Shown one piece after another: positions 8,549 through 15,819 of a stretch of DNA of 35,425 nt. Positions within the stretch are counted from its first letter, which is position 1; the number at the start of each line of letters is the position of its first letter. The position numbers and the translations under genes are program-made. The notes under the pieces were generated by a model. That model was given only the letters and a program-made list of their open reading frames with translations, searched no databases and had not been told where the DNA came from. Origin of the DNA: Erythrobacter sp. CCH5-A1 (lineage in GTDB: Bacteria; Pseudomonadota; Alphaproteobacteria; Sphingomonadales; Sphingomonadaceae); assembly GCF_001557115.1 (NCBI RefSeq), contig NZ_LSKQ01000123.1, forward strand, positions 1 to 35,425. The letters run 5' to 3'.

Positions 8549-8893
8549 ATGCCGCCGACGCCCGCCGACGAAGCCAAGGCGCGCAAGTTGGCGAATTATG
8601 ACAGGCAGATCGAACAGCTAGAACGCAAGCTGGACAAGATCGTCGAACACCGCCGGAATTTCATCGCCGACTGGCGCGGGCTGGGCGCGTCGGTCAATCT
8701 TCCCGACAAGTTCGATCCGCTGCGCGCCGTCGAAGACTGGCTGATCAAATACGGCGTGTCCCCTGCCGAGTTCGGGCGGACATATTTCAACGATCCGCGC
8801 TTCGTGTTCGATCTGCGCAAGGGGCGAAAGCTAAGGGAACTGAACCTTCGAAGGGTTCGGCATATCACCTGCAAGCCCCCAAGGAAGGCGTGA
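8549..8893 (+). CDS. Small phage protein with N-terminal coiled coil
   Basis: A 114-residue protein starting two bases after the preceding stop codon and with little Shine-Dalgarno, so probably translated by coupling. Residues 8-40 (ARKLANYDRQIEQLERKLDK) are predicted coiled coil. The C-terminal half carries a GVSPAEFGRTYFNDPRFVFDL segment and ends basic. No known function recognised. Its place between spike and neck genes suggests a head-associated or assembly role. Confidence 0.6.
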   Translation: MPPTPADEAKARKLANYDRQIEQLERKLDKIVEHRRNFIADWRGLGASVNLPDKFDPLRAVEDWLIKYGVSPAEFGRTYFNDPRFVFDLRKGRKLRELNLRRVRHITCKPPRKA

Positions 8894-8895
8894 AC

Positions 8896-9297
8896 ATGGC
8901 AGACAGGCTTTCCGCCACGATAGGGCAAGGGTCCGCGCGACTGCCCCAGAACTTCACCCTGTCCGCCGGGGCGGGCCTGATCCTGAAGGTGACAGTCTTC
9001 GACGACGCCGGGAACCCGGTTCCGCTTGCCGGAACCCAGTCCGTGATCTGGACGCTGGCGCGGACCCCGCGAAGCGCGACGGTTCTGACGAAGGCGCTGG
9101 GCGACGGGGTGACGGTCGCCACGGCGGACGCTGGACTGGGCGGCGCGAATTGCGGACGGCTGGACGTCCGGATCGACGCGGCGGATAGCCTGGAGCTAGA
9201 CGGCGAGTATTTCCACGACTGCCGCCTGATCGACGCCGCCGGGGACGCGTCCCGCATTTTCTACGGTCGCGGGTTCATCGCGCCCGGATTGTCCTGA
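8896..9297 (+). CDS. Phage structural protein with a predicted Ig-like beta fold
   Basis: A 133-residue protein rich in beta strands, with a LILKVTVFDDAGNPVPLAGTQ pattern like the Ig/BppU-type domains in phage virion proteins and a C-terminal YFHDCRLIDAAGDASRIFYGRG strand pair. ATG 8896 has AGGAAGG seven bases upstream; a GTG two codons earlier is less likely. Probable minor head or neck decoration. Function inferred from fold pattern and position only. Confidence 0.6.
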   Translation: MADRLSATIGQGSARLPQNFTLSAGAGLILKVTVFDDAGNPVPLAGTQSVIWTLARTPRSATVLTKALGDGVTVATADAGLGGANCGRLDVRIDAADSLELDGEYFHDCRLIDAAGDASRIFYGRGFIAPGLS

Positions 9298-9311
9298 CAG
9301 GGGGAAGCGCC

Positions 9312-9899
9312 ATGCGGCAAGGGACCATTGTCACGGTCAAGCCCGACGGGCACCCGCTTTCCGTGTTCGAAGCCAAGCGCCAGCTTCGGATCGAACCGGA
9401 AGACACGGATCAGGACGATCATGTCGCCGACTTGTGCGCCGCCGCCCATCGCAAGATCGAACGCGAACTGGGCTATCCGATCCTTCTTCAGACGAGGGAA
9501 ACGCACCTGTCGCACTTCCCGCGCGGGCCGATCTGGCTGGGCGGCGGGGACAGCCCTTCGGTCCTGTCGATCCTTTATCGCGACACGGCGAACGCGGTCC
9601 AGACGCTGGACCCCGCGAAGTATGCCGTGGACGCCGTGTCGCGCGTCGCCCAAGTCTATCCCGCCCCTTCGACGACATGGCCGTCCACGGTGAACACGCC
9701 CAGCGCCGTCGTCGTCCAATGGCGCGCGGGCTGGGAAAAGCCTTCGGACGTGCCGGAAGACCTGATCCACGCAATGAAGTTGCTTGTCGGGCACTGGGAC
9801 CAGAACCGCGAAGCCGTCGTCGTCGGGACCATTTCGTCGGAAGTGCAAATGGCGCTGGACGACTTGCTGTTCCAGTTCCGCCTTCCGTTCGTCGCCTGA
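9312..9899 (+). CDS. Head-tail connector protein, HK97 gp6-like
   Basis: A 195-residue protein with the gp6/YqbG pattern: an N-terminal HPLSVFEAKRQLRIEPEDTDQDDHVADLCAAAHRKIE helix pair and a C-terminal PEDLIHAMKLLVGHWDQNREAV helix, separated by a beta-rich insert. These proteins form the ring below the portal. AGGGGGAAG precedes the ATG. Position between capsid and adaptor genes agrees. Confidence 0.85.
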   Translation: MRQGTIVTVKPDGHPLSVFEAKRQLRIEPEDTDQDDHVADLCAAAHRKIERELGYPILLQTRETHLSHFPRGPIWLGGGDSPSVLSILYRDTANAVQTLDPAKYAVDAVSRVAQVYPAPSTTWPSTVNTPSAVVVQWRAGWEKPSDVPEDLIHAMKLLVGHWDQNREAVVVGTISSEVQMALDDLLFQFRLPFVA

Positions 9900-9910
9900 A
9901 GGGAACCGCC

Positions 9911-10306
9911 ATGAACAGCATTTCCCTTCGGATCGGCGAAGCAATCGCGGGCCTAATCCTTAACGGCGTCGGGCCGGACGACTTGCTGGCGCGGTCCGGG
10001 GATGCCGGTTCGTGTTGCACGAAGGCGGACGAACTGCCGATCCAGTTCCCGTTCGGTCAAGCCGGGCTGGGGCACGACTTGGAAATCACCTTCCCCATGC
10101 CATGCGCGGGCTTCCCTGAAGCCGCCCGGCTGTCCGAAGTGATCCGCGCGCGGCTGGACAGCCGGATCGAAGAAGACGCAATCGCGGTTCCGGGACACCT
10201 GATCATGGAAGCGGCGATCACGTCGCAAGCGGTCCACCTGGACCGAGTTCGCCAGATCGCCTTCCTTCGCTACCGCGTCGCGGCAAAGACGATCCTGGAA
10301 CAGTAA
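9911..10306 (+). CDS. Phage neck-region protein of unknown function
   Basis: A 131-residue protein. Start ATG 9911 has GGGAA before it and directly follows the connector gene. It contains two adjacent cysteines (SCCTK near residue 36) and a C-terminal helical part (SEVIRARLDSRIEEDA, then VRQIAFLRYRVA). I recognise no family. The gene ends one base before the start of the next one, so it is part of the neck operon and may be a completion protein. Confidence 0.6.
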   Translation: MNSISLRIGEAIAGLILNGVGPDDLLARSGDAGSCCTKADELPIQFPFGQAGLGHDLEITFPMPCAGFPEAARLSEVIRARLDSRIEEDAIAVPGHLIMEAAITSQAVHLDRVRQIAFLRYRVAAKTILEQ

Positions 10307-10651
10307 ATGCGGCTGGGACGGCTGAACAAGCGGATCATGATCCGCCGGGCTTCTGCGCCCACGCGGAACGCCATGAACGAACCCGTCGAAGTCTGGGCGG
10401 ACTTCGGATCGTTCATGGCTGAACAGGTCCAGCAACGTCCGACGGAAAGTTGGAAGGGCGGGCAAACCGCCGCCCAAGTCGAACGCGTCTGGCGGGTGCG
10501 CTGGACCGCCCGGACCGCCAGCATTTCGCCCAGCGACCGCCTTGTCTGCGATGGCCGGGAATTTCAGATCATCGGCGTCACGGAAATCGGCCGGCGCGTC
10601 GGGATCGAAATTGTCGGGATCGCCTATTCCGAAGAAGGACTGAACGCATGA
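10307..10651 (+). CDS. Head-tail adaptor (SPP1 gp16 / HK97 stopper-like)
   Basis: A 114-residue protein with the family pattern: a short basic start (LGRLNKRIMIRRA), the NEPVEVWADFGSFMAEQVQQ strand, W-rich middle and C-terminal DRLVCDGREFQIIGVTEIGRRVGIEI. Such adaptors close the neck between connector and tail. It starts right after the preceding stop (TAAATG) and its TGA overlaps the next ATG. Confidence 0.82.
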   Translation: MRLGRLNKRIMIRRASAPTRNAMNEPVEVWADFGSFMAEQVQQRPTESWKGGQTAAQVERVWRVRWTARTASISPSDRLVCDGREFQIIGVTEIGRRVGIEIVGIAYSEEGLNA

Positions 10652-10902
10652 AGGTCAAGACGCTGATCCCGCACATGAACGGCTATGGCGACAAGTTCGA
10701 AAAGGCGAAGGGTGATGAATATGACGTCCCCGATGTCCACGCCGGACCGCTGATCGCCGCTGGTCTGGTTGAAGACCCTGAAGCGCGCCCGCCTCGCCCG
10801 GCGCGTCGCCGGTCGAAGAAGCCCGCGTCCCCGCCGCCGGTCGATCCGCCGTCGTCGGATCAGGCTGAAGCGCCCGCTGGCGGCAATGACGGGGCGGGTT
10901 AA
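10648..10902 (+). CDS. Small phage protein with a Pro/Arg-rich tail
   Basis: An 84-residue protein. The first 40 residues (MKVKTLIPHMNG, then GDEYDVPDVHAGPLIAAGLVE) form a small module resembling the start of the protein at 6754-7032; the remainder is disordered and Pro/Arg/Ala rich. It overlaps the preceding gene by four bases (ATGA) and the next gene by 17 bases. Function unknown. Confidence 0.65.
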   Translation: MKVKTLIPHMNGYGDKFEKAKGDEYDVPDVHAGPLIAAGLVEDPEARPPRPARRRSKKPASPPPVDPPSSDQAEAPAGGNDGAG

Positions 10903-11332
10903 GATCGAAGGGCTGCGCGAACTGGAAGACGCGCTTGCCAAACTGCCAAAGGCCACGGGGAAGAACGTCCTGAAGCGGGTGCTGCTAAAGGCGGCGGAAC
11001 CGATAGAGGCGGACGCCGCCGCCGCCGCGCCGGAAATGTCCGGTCGCCTTCGACGCGACGTAACCACAGGGACGCGCTTGACGCGTCGCCAAGCCGCCAT
11101 GAACCGCAAGCTGGGCAAGTCCGAAGTCGAAGTTCATGTCGGCGTGAAAGACCCGGCGGGCGTCCAGAACGAATTCGGGAACGAGCATCAGCGCGCCCAG
11201 CCCTTCATTCGCCCCGCTTGGGACGCAAACAAGGAAGGCGCGCTGGAAACGATCAGTTCGGAACTGGGCACTGAAATCGAGAAAGCGGCGGCGCGCGTAG
11301 CACGACGGGCGGCGAAGCGTGCGCGCAACTGA
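10886..11332 (+). CDS. HK97-gp10-type neck/tail-completion protein
   Basis: A 148-residue protein. VKIEGLRELEDALAKLPKATGKNVLKRVLLKAAEPI is the typical gp10 N-terminus. The C-terminal half has the usual VHVGVKDPAGVQNEFGNEHQRAQPFIRPAWD block. The family joins tail to head. ATG 10886 lies within the end of the previous gene; an upstream start in this frame would only add Arg-rich shadow sequence of that gene. Confidence 0.88.
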   Translation: MTGRVKIEGLRELEDALAKLPKATGKNVLKRVLLKAAEPIEADAAAAAPEMSGRLRRDVTTGTRLTRRQAAMNRKLGKSEVEVHVGVKDPAGVQNEFGNEHQRAQPFIRPAWDANKEGALETISSELGTEIEKAAARVARRAAKRARN

Positions 11333-11344
11333 TCCGGGGGCGAC

Positions 11345-11743
11345 ATGGAAGACGCATTGACCGCCCGCTTGCTGGCGACCCCGGCGCTGTCCGCGCTTGT
11401 CGGCAACCGGATCACCTGGGGCGAACGGGTGAAAAAGGAACCCTTGCCCGCAATTACCATGCTGGGCGTGTCGCCGGGCCGGAACTACGTCCACGGCGGC
11501 GCTGATCCGACGGGCAACCCGCGCATTCAGTTCGATTGCTATGGCGCGAACAGCGCCCAAGCCAAGGCGGTCGCGGACGCGCTGATCGCCACGCTGGAAA
11601 CCCGCGCGACCGTCGGCGGGATCGCCTTCAGCGTCGCCTTGCTGGACGCCGAACGTGGTCCGCTGATTGAAGACGTCGGCGGGGGACTGAAGGTCCACCG
11701 CTACAGTCTGGACTTCATTGTCTGGTTTTCACCCGCCGCCTGA
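11345..11743 (+). CDS. Tail terminator / completion protein, DUF3168
   Basis: A 132-residue protein with the DUF3168 pattern: LTARLLATPALSALVGNRITWG at the start, LPAITMLGVSPG, then a strand with the HRYSLDFIVWF end. These proteins cap the tail tube at the head end, like lambda gpU or HK97 gp12-type proteins. GGGGGC precedes the ATG. It lies between gp10 and the tube gene as in many HK97-like phages and gene transfer agents. Confidence 0.87.
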   Translation: MEDALTARLLATPALSALVGNRITWGERVKKEPLPAITMLGVSPGRNYVHGGADPTGNPRIQFDCYGANSAQAKAVADALIATLETRATVGGIAFSVALLDAERGPLIEDVGGGLKVHRYSLDFIVWFSPAA

Positions 11744-11775
11744 AAATCAGTTCGCTTCCCGGCGGCATTCAACAA

Positions 11776-11791
11776 AGGAGACTGAACTATG
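11776..11791 (+). promoter_or_regulatory. Ribosome binding leader of the tail-tube gene, identical to the capsid leader
   Basis: AGGAGACTGAACTATG, identical to 5340-5355. The bases are outside any reading frame here, so the identity is not a by-product of protein sequence. Both genes encode the most abundant virion proteins. Confidence 0.75.
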
Positions 11792-12214
11792 GCCGGAAAG
11801 CATGGCTTCGGCGCGAAGTTCTTCATCGGCAATCCGACAACGCTTCTGGAAATTTCGGACGTCATGTCCGTGACGCCCCCCAGCCCGACGGTCGAGACAA
11901 TCGACACGACGGTTCACGGTTCGGCTGGCGGCGTCCGCGAATTCATCGCCGGGCTGATCGAAGCGGGCGAAGGGTCGATCCGCGTCAACTGGCTTCCCGG
12001 AAGCGCATCCGACACGGCTTTGACCGGCGCGTTGCTCTCGCGTTCGGTGCGACCGTGGAAGATCAATGTTCCCGCCGCAACCGCTTCGCGGGACTTCACC
12101 GGCAATTGCGTCGTCACGGGTTACGAAAAGGACGACGTGGTGATCGACGACAAGATGACGGCGGTTCTCACCTTCAAGGTTTCGGGCCAGATCACTGAGG
12201 CGGCCGGCACATGA
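11789..12214 (+). CDS. Major tail tube protein
   Basis: A 141-residue protein with the tube-protein pattern: FFIGNPTTLLEISDVMSVTPPSPTVETIDTTVHGSAGG, REFIAGLIEAGEGSIRVNW and a C-terminal DKMTAVLTFKVSGQI strand. It polymerises as hexamers around the tape measure. Strong Shine-Dalgarno shared with the capsid gene. Its stop overlaps the next start by four bases. Confidence 0.9.
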   Translation: MAGKHGFGAKFFIGNPTTLLEISDVMSVTPPSPTVETIDTTVHGSAGGVREFIAGLIEAGEGSIRVNWLPGSASDTALTGALLSRSVRPWKINVPAATASRDFTGNCVVTGYEKDDVVIDDKMTAVLTFKVSGQITEAAGT

Positions 12215-12591
12215 TGCGGCAAAGCGACGGCGTGACCTTCGAAGCCGCTGGCAAGTCGTGGACCGTCCGGCTGGACGCCCGCGCGTGGATCGAAGTCGAA
12301 GACGCAACCGGGCTGGGCCTGAACGACGCCGCCCAGGCGATCATGAACAAGGGGTCTTTCAAGACCGTCTGCATGTGCATGATGGCCGGGCTTCGTCACC
12401 AGGACGCCGGGATCACCTTTGACACGGTACTGAACCTTGCCAGTGAAATCGGTAACGAACGCTTGCTGACTATCGTCGGCGAAGCGCTTGCGGCCTCATT
12501 CCCGTCGGCGAAGTCGAAACTGGGAAACGCGCTGAAGGACCAGATCGCCACGGCGACGGATCAGGCGGCTGGGACTGGTATCAGCTCCTAA
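12211..12591 (+). CDS. Tail assembly chaperone, GTA gp10-like (G part)
   Basis: A 126-residue protein of the gene transfer agent gp10 / phage tail assembly chaperone type: GVTFEAAGKSWTVRLDARAW, IEVEDATGLGLNDAAQ and FDTVLNLASEIG. These small proteins coat the tape measure during tail building. Codons 104-106 read CTG GGA AAC and contain a slippery heptamer (12522-12528). Most ribosomes should end at 12591, and a minority should shift to -1 and add the domain at 12528-12902, as for lambda G and GT. Confidence 0.85.
   Translation: MMRQSDGVTFEAAGKSWTVRLDARAWIEVEDATGLGLNDAAQAIMNKGSFKTVCMCMMAGLRHQDAGITFDTVLNLASEIGNERLLTIVGEALAASFPSAKSKLGNALKDQIATATDQAAGTGISS
12522..12528 (+). promoter_or_regulatory. 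Slippery heptamer G GGA AAC for -1 programmed frameshift
   Basis: GGGAAAC in the exact X XXY YYZ phase relative to the frame of 12211-12591 (codons CTG GGA AAC). Lambda G/GT uses GGGAAAG in the same phase. The -1 frame has no start codon before its conserved region and runs open to 12902. A small 4-bp hairpin (TCGC, loop CACG, GCGA at 12545-12556) lies downstream but is further away than typical stimulators. Confidence 0.8.
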
Positions 12592-12902
12592 GCCTATGGG
12601 CTGAAGCCGGGTTCGATCCGGACAGTTTCTGGCGGCAAACTCCCCGCACGCTGGACGCTATCCTTTCGGGATACGTCCAGCGGCGGAAGATCGAACACGA
12701 ACAGGCGCTGTCTGTCGCGTGGCACGTCGAAGCCTTCGCCCGAATGAAGAAGCTGCCCACGCTGGAAAAGGTGCTCGGGCGGACGGAAGCCCGCGTCCCC
12801 GCTTCGCAGTCCAATGACGAAATTCTGGCGGCAATGCGTGCGTGGGCGGCGATCAGCCAGCAAACCGCACATGATCCGGGAACCGGAGAGGGGACGACAT
12901 GA
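12528..12902 (+). CDS. Tail assembly chaperone extension in the -1 frame (T part)
   Basis: This frame encodes 124 residues after the slip site and gives a fusion of about 230 residues with the upstream chaperone. Key pattern: WYQLLSLWAEAGFDPDSFW, then TPRTLDAILSGYVQRRK and a C-terminal LSVAWHVEAFARMKKLPTLEKVLG. This looks like the small FW-x-x-TP proteins (Phage_TAC / GTA gp10.1 type) that follow gp10. No ATG, GTG or TTG exists in this frame between the last stop at 12453 and an internal ATG at 12744, which is beyond the conserved FWRQTP motif, so independent initiation is unlikely. Its stop overlaps the tape measure start (ATGA at 12899), as real genes here do. Confidence 0.8.
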   Translation, partial: RAEGPDRHGDGSGGWDWYQLLSLWAEAGFDPDSFWRQTPRTLDAILSGYVQRRKIEHEQALSVAWHVEAFARMKKLPTLEKVLGRTEARVPASQSNDEILAAMRAWAAISQQTAHDPGTGEGTT

Positions 12903-15190
12903 GTGGATCACTGATCGGCGCGCTTCGCGTCACGCTCGGCATTGATACCGCCGCCTTCGAACAGGGGCTAGGCGCTGCGCAAAAGAAGCTGAACACGGCT
13001 GGCGCGACCATGCAAGCCTTCGGTTCGCGACTGACCGGGATCGGGCAAACCATGTCCGTCGCCGTCACCGCGCCGCTGGTCGCGTTCGGCGTGTCGGCAG
13101 TCCAAGCCGCAAACGAAAGCGCCGCCGCCCTGGCGCAAGTCAACGCCGCACTGGACAGCATGGGGCCGGTCGCCGGGAAGACCAGTGAACAGCTTCAGAA
13201 AGCGGCTGAAGACCTTCAGCACCTGTCCACGTTCGACGACGACGACATTCTGAAGTCCGTCACCGCGAACATGCTGACGTTCGGCAATATCAGCGGGGAA
13301 GCGTTCGACCGCGCCCAGCTTGCCGTCGTGAACTTGTCCGCCCGCATGGGCACGGATTTGCAGTCGGCGACATTGATGATCGGCAAGGCGCTGAACGATC
13401 CGGTCAAGGGTCTGGCGGCGCTGGGGCGCGCGGGCATTCAGTTCACCGCCGATCAGAAAGCCTTGATCAAGAGCCTGGTCGAAGGCGGCGACGCGGCTGG
13501 CGCGCAAGCGATCATGCTGACGGAACTGGAACGCCAGTTCGGCGGCGCTGCCAAGGCGGCACGCGACGCCGCGCCGGGGTCCGATACGGTTGACGCCTGG
13601 CGCGAGTTTCAGGAAACCGTCGGGGCGATCATTGTTCAGGTTCTTCCGCCCCTCACGGATATTCTGACGGGCGTCCTTGACAGCTTCAACAATCTGTCCC
13701 CCGCCACACAAGGCTTCGTTGTCGGCTTCGCCGCTGTCGCGGCGGCCGCCGGTCCCGTTCTGATGATCGTCGGAAGCCTTGTGTCCGCCGCCGGTTCGCT
13801 GACAATCGCCTTCGCCCCCGCGATTGCAGCGGCCGGCGGCGTCGGGGCCGCGCTTGGCGCCGCCGCCCTTGCCGCCGCGCCGTTCGTCGCGGCTGGCGTT
13901 GCTGTTGCCGCCGCATGGTATGCCTTCGGCGACAAGATCGGTCCGGTTCTGGAAGCCCTGAAGACGAAGTTCCAGGAAGTGCTGGGACCGAAACTTCAGT
14001 CCCTTTTCAACACCGTGAAGACGACACTGACGGACCTTTGGAACGGTCCGTTCGGCGAAGCGATCCGCGTGGTGATCGACGTTCTGGGCGACTTCGGTGC
14101 GGCCTATACGTCGGTTCTGGGGGAAGTCCTTCTTCGCATCCTGTCGGCGCTTGTGACGGCGGTCGAAAACAGCTTCCGGATCATCGGAGACGTGTTCCGG
14201 GTGATCGGTGCCTTGCTTCGCGGCGACTTCGCCGGGGCATGGAATGCGGTCAAGGAACTGGTTTCGAATGTCGTGAACGGCTGGATCGCCGTCCTGAACA
14301 GCCTTGCTCCTGAAGCGGTCGCAGCGATCCGCGCGCTGGTCGCCGGGGTTCAGGAATGGATCGGTCGCCGCCTGACGGCGGTCTGGGACAAGGCCAAGGA
14401 AGTCATTCAGTCGCTAGGCGACAAGTTCAAATGGCTTTGGGACGTAGTGGTGGGAAACAGCTATGTCCCCGATCTGTTCGACGGCATTCAGCGCGAAGCA
14501 CGCCGCTTCATGCCGGAATTCGTCACCCCGCTTATGTCGGGGATCGACGCGGTTGCCGGTTCCTTCGCAGGGCTGGACTTCACCATGCCGCCCTTGTCCG
14601 TGCCTGACTTCCAACCGCCCGCCAATGACAACCCAGGCCAAGACGAAAGCGGCGTTCTACTTCCGGGCAATGATCCCGCGTCCGACATGCGCGAAGCCTT
14701 CCGACGGTCTTTCAGCGACGGGATCAAAGCGGCGCTGGACGGCGATCTGAAGGGCTTCTTCCAGAGCTGGTTCGAAGGCGCGGGCAACCGGGCAATGGAA
14801 AACATCCTGAACGCGGCGTCGGACGCCCTGTTCGACTTGCTCACGAAGGTTCTGGGCGGGGCCGGGGGCGCTGGAAGCGGCGATCTGGGAAGCGTCTTCA
14901 CGTCGGTCTTTTCGTCGATCTTTGGACGCGCCAGTGGCGGACCCGTGCTGGCGAACAAGCCCTATATCGTCGGCGAAAAGCGCCCGGAACTGTTCGTCCC
15001 CAGCACGTCCGGACGGATCGTCCCGAACATGAACGAGCTGGGGCGGCGCGGCGCGAACGACGGCTTGCCGCCGTCCATGAGCTTCAACTTCTACGGACCC
15101 GTCACGAACCCGCAGGAAGTGCGCCGTTCCGCCGCCCAGGCTGGCGCGCATTTGCTGCGCATTTCGGCGGCTGGCAAGCGCGGGGTTTGA
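12899..15190 (+). CDS. Tail tape measure protein
   Basis: A 763-residue protein. It begins with the phage tail-length pattern (LRVTLGIDTAAFEQGLGAAQKKLNTAGATMQAFG) followed by Ala/Gln-rich helices. Residues about 270-345 form a long hydrophobic Ala/Gly-rich region that could be membrane-inserting. The C-terminus has the common FGRASGGPVLANKPYIVGEKRPELFVPSTSGRIVPN segment. From length, a tail of roughly 110-120 nm would be expected by the usual rule of about 1.5 angstrom per residue. The gene holds a GCGGCCGC site at 13742-13749. Start overlaps the -1 frame chaperone stop. Confidence 0.93.
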   Translation: MSGSLIGALRVTLGIDTAAFEQGLGAAQKKLNTAGATMQAFGSRLTGIGQTMSVAVTAPLVAFGVSAVQAANESAAALAQVNAALDSMGPVAGKTSEQLQKAAEDLQHLSTFDDDDILKSVTANMLTFGNISGEAFDRAQLAVVNLSARMGTDLQSATLMIGKALNDPVKGLAALGRAGIQFTADQKALIKSLVEGGDAAGAQAIMLTELERQFGGAAKAARDAAPGSDTVDAWREFQETVGAIIVQVLPPLTDILTGVLDSFNNLSPATQGFVVGFAAVAAAAGPVLMIVGSLVSAAGSLTIAFAPAIAAAGGVGAALGAAALAAAPFVAAGVAVAAAWYAFGDKIGPVLEALKTKFQEVLGPKLQSLFNTVKTTLTDLWNGPFGEAIRVVIDVLGDFGAAYTSVLGEVLLRILSALVTAVENSFRIIGDVFRVIGALLRGDFAGAWNAVKELVSNVVNGWIAVLNSLAPEAVAAIRALVAGVQEWIGRRLTAVWDKAKEVIQSLGDKFKWLWDVVVGNSYVPDLFDGIQREARRFMPEFVTPLMSGIDAVAGSFAGLDFTMPPLSVPDFQPPANDNPGQDESGVLLPGNDPASDMREAFRRSFSDGIKAALDGDLKGFFQSWFEGAGNRAMENILNAASDALFDLLTKVLGGAGGAGSGDLGSVFTSVFSSIFGRASGGPVLANKPYIVGEKRPELFVPSTSGRIVPNMNELGRRGANDGLPPSMSFNFYGPVTNPQEVRRSAAQAGAHLLRISAAGKRGV

Positions 15191-15192
15191 TC

Positions 15193-15819
15193 GTGGACTT
15201 CGACAACATTGCCTTCCCCGGCGCTATCTCGCTGAACAGCGTCGCCGGTCCGGAGTTTTCGACCGACGTCACGGAAACGGCTGGCGGGTTCGAAAAGCGC
15301 AATCAGAACTGGTCCGGCGCACGGCTGCGCTTCAACGTCGCGACGGGCGTCCGCACGGAAGCGGACTATGAAGTGATCCTGAATTTCTTCTATGGGCGTG
15401 CCGGTCGTGCCCGCGCCTTCCGTTTCCAAGACTGGTCCGACTTCAAGTCGTGCCCGATCAGCGCCAACCCCTTGCACGACGATCAGGTTTTGGGCGTCGG
15501 CGACGGCGCAAACCAGTTCTTCCAGCTTCAGAAATCCTATGTTTCCGGGCCTGTCACCTATGTCCGGAAGATCACCCGCCCCGTCGTCGGGACGGTGAAG
15601 ATCGGGCTGGGCGGGATCAATCAGCCGGGCGGCTGGATCGTCAATCACGACACGGGCCTGATCACCTTCACGACGCCGCCCGCGCCGGGGATCGCCGTGT
15701 CGGCGGGCTTCGAATTCGACGTGCCCGCGCGCTTCGACATTGACCGGCTGGAACCTGTCCATCTGTTCCGGGGCGCGGTCGAACTTCCCGAACTGCCAAT
15801 CCTGGAAATCCGGGAATGA
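15193..15819 (+). CDS. Distal tail protein, DUF2460 (GTA gp12-like)
   Basis: A 208-residue protein with the DUF2460 pattern: FPGAISLNSVAGPEFSTDV, FEKRNQNWSGARLRFNVATGVRT, then FFYGRAGRARAFRFQDWSDFKS and the C-terminal ARFDIDRLEPVHLF and ELPILEIRE. It forms the distal ring under the tail tube in gene transfer agents and related phages. The start may be GTG 15193 or TTG 15187, the latter in a TTGA overlap with the tape measure stop as used by other genes here. Its end overlaps the next start. Confidence 0.9.
   Translation: MDFDNIAFPGAISLNSVAGPEFSTDVTETAGGFEKRNQNWSGARLRFNVATGVRTEADYEVILNFFYGRAGRARAFRFQDWSDFKSCPISANPLHDDQVLGVGDGANQFFQLQKSYVSGPVTYVRKITRPVVGTVKIGLGGINQPGGWIVNHDTGLITFTTPPAPGIAVSAGFEFDVPARFDIDRLEPVHLFRGAVELPELPILEIRE

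Noticed and set aside
12545..12556. 4-bp hairpin downstream of the slippery heptamer as frameshift stimulator
   Set aside because: Starts 16 bases after the heptamer, beyond the usual spacing, and is too short to claim.
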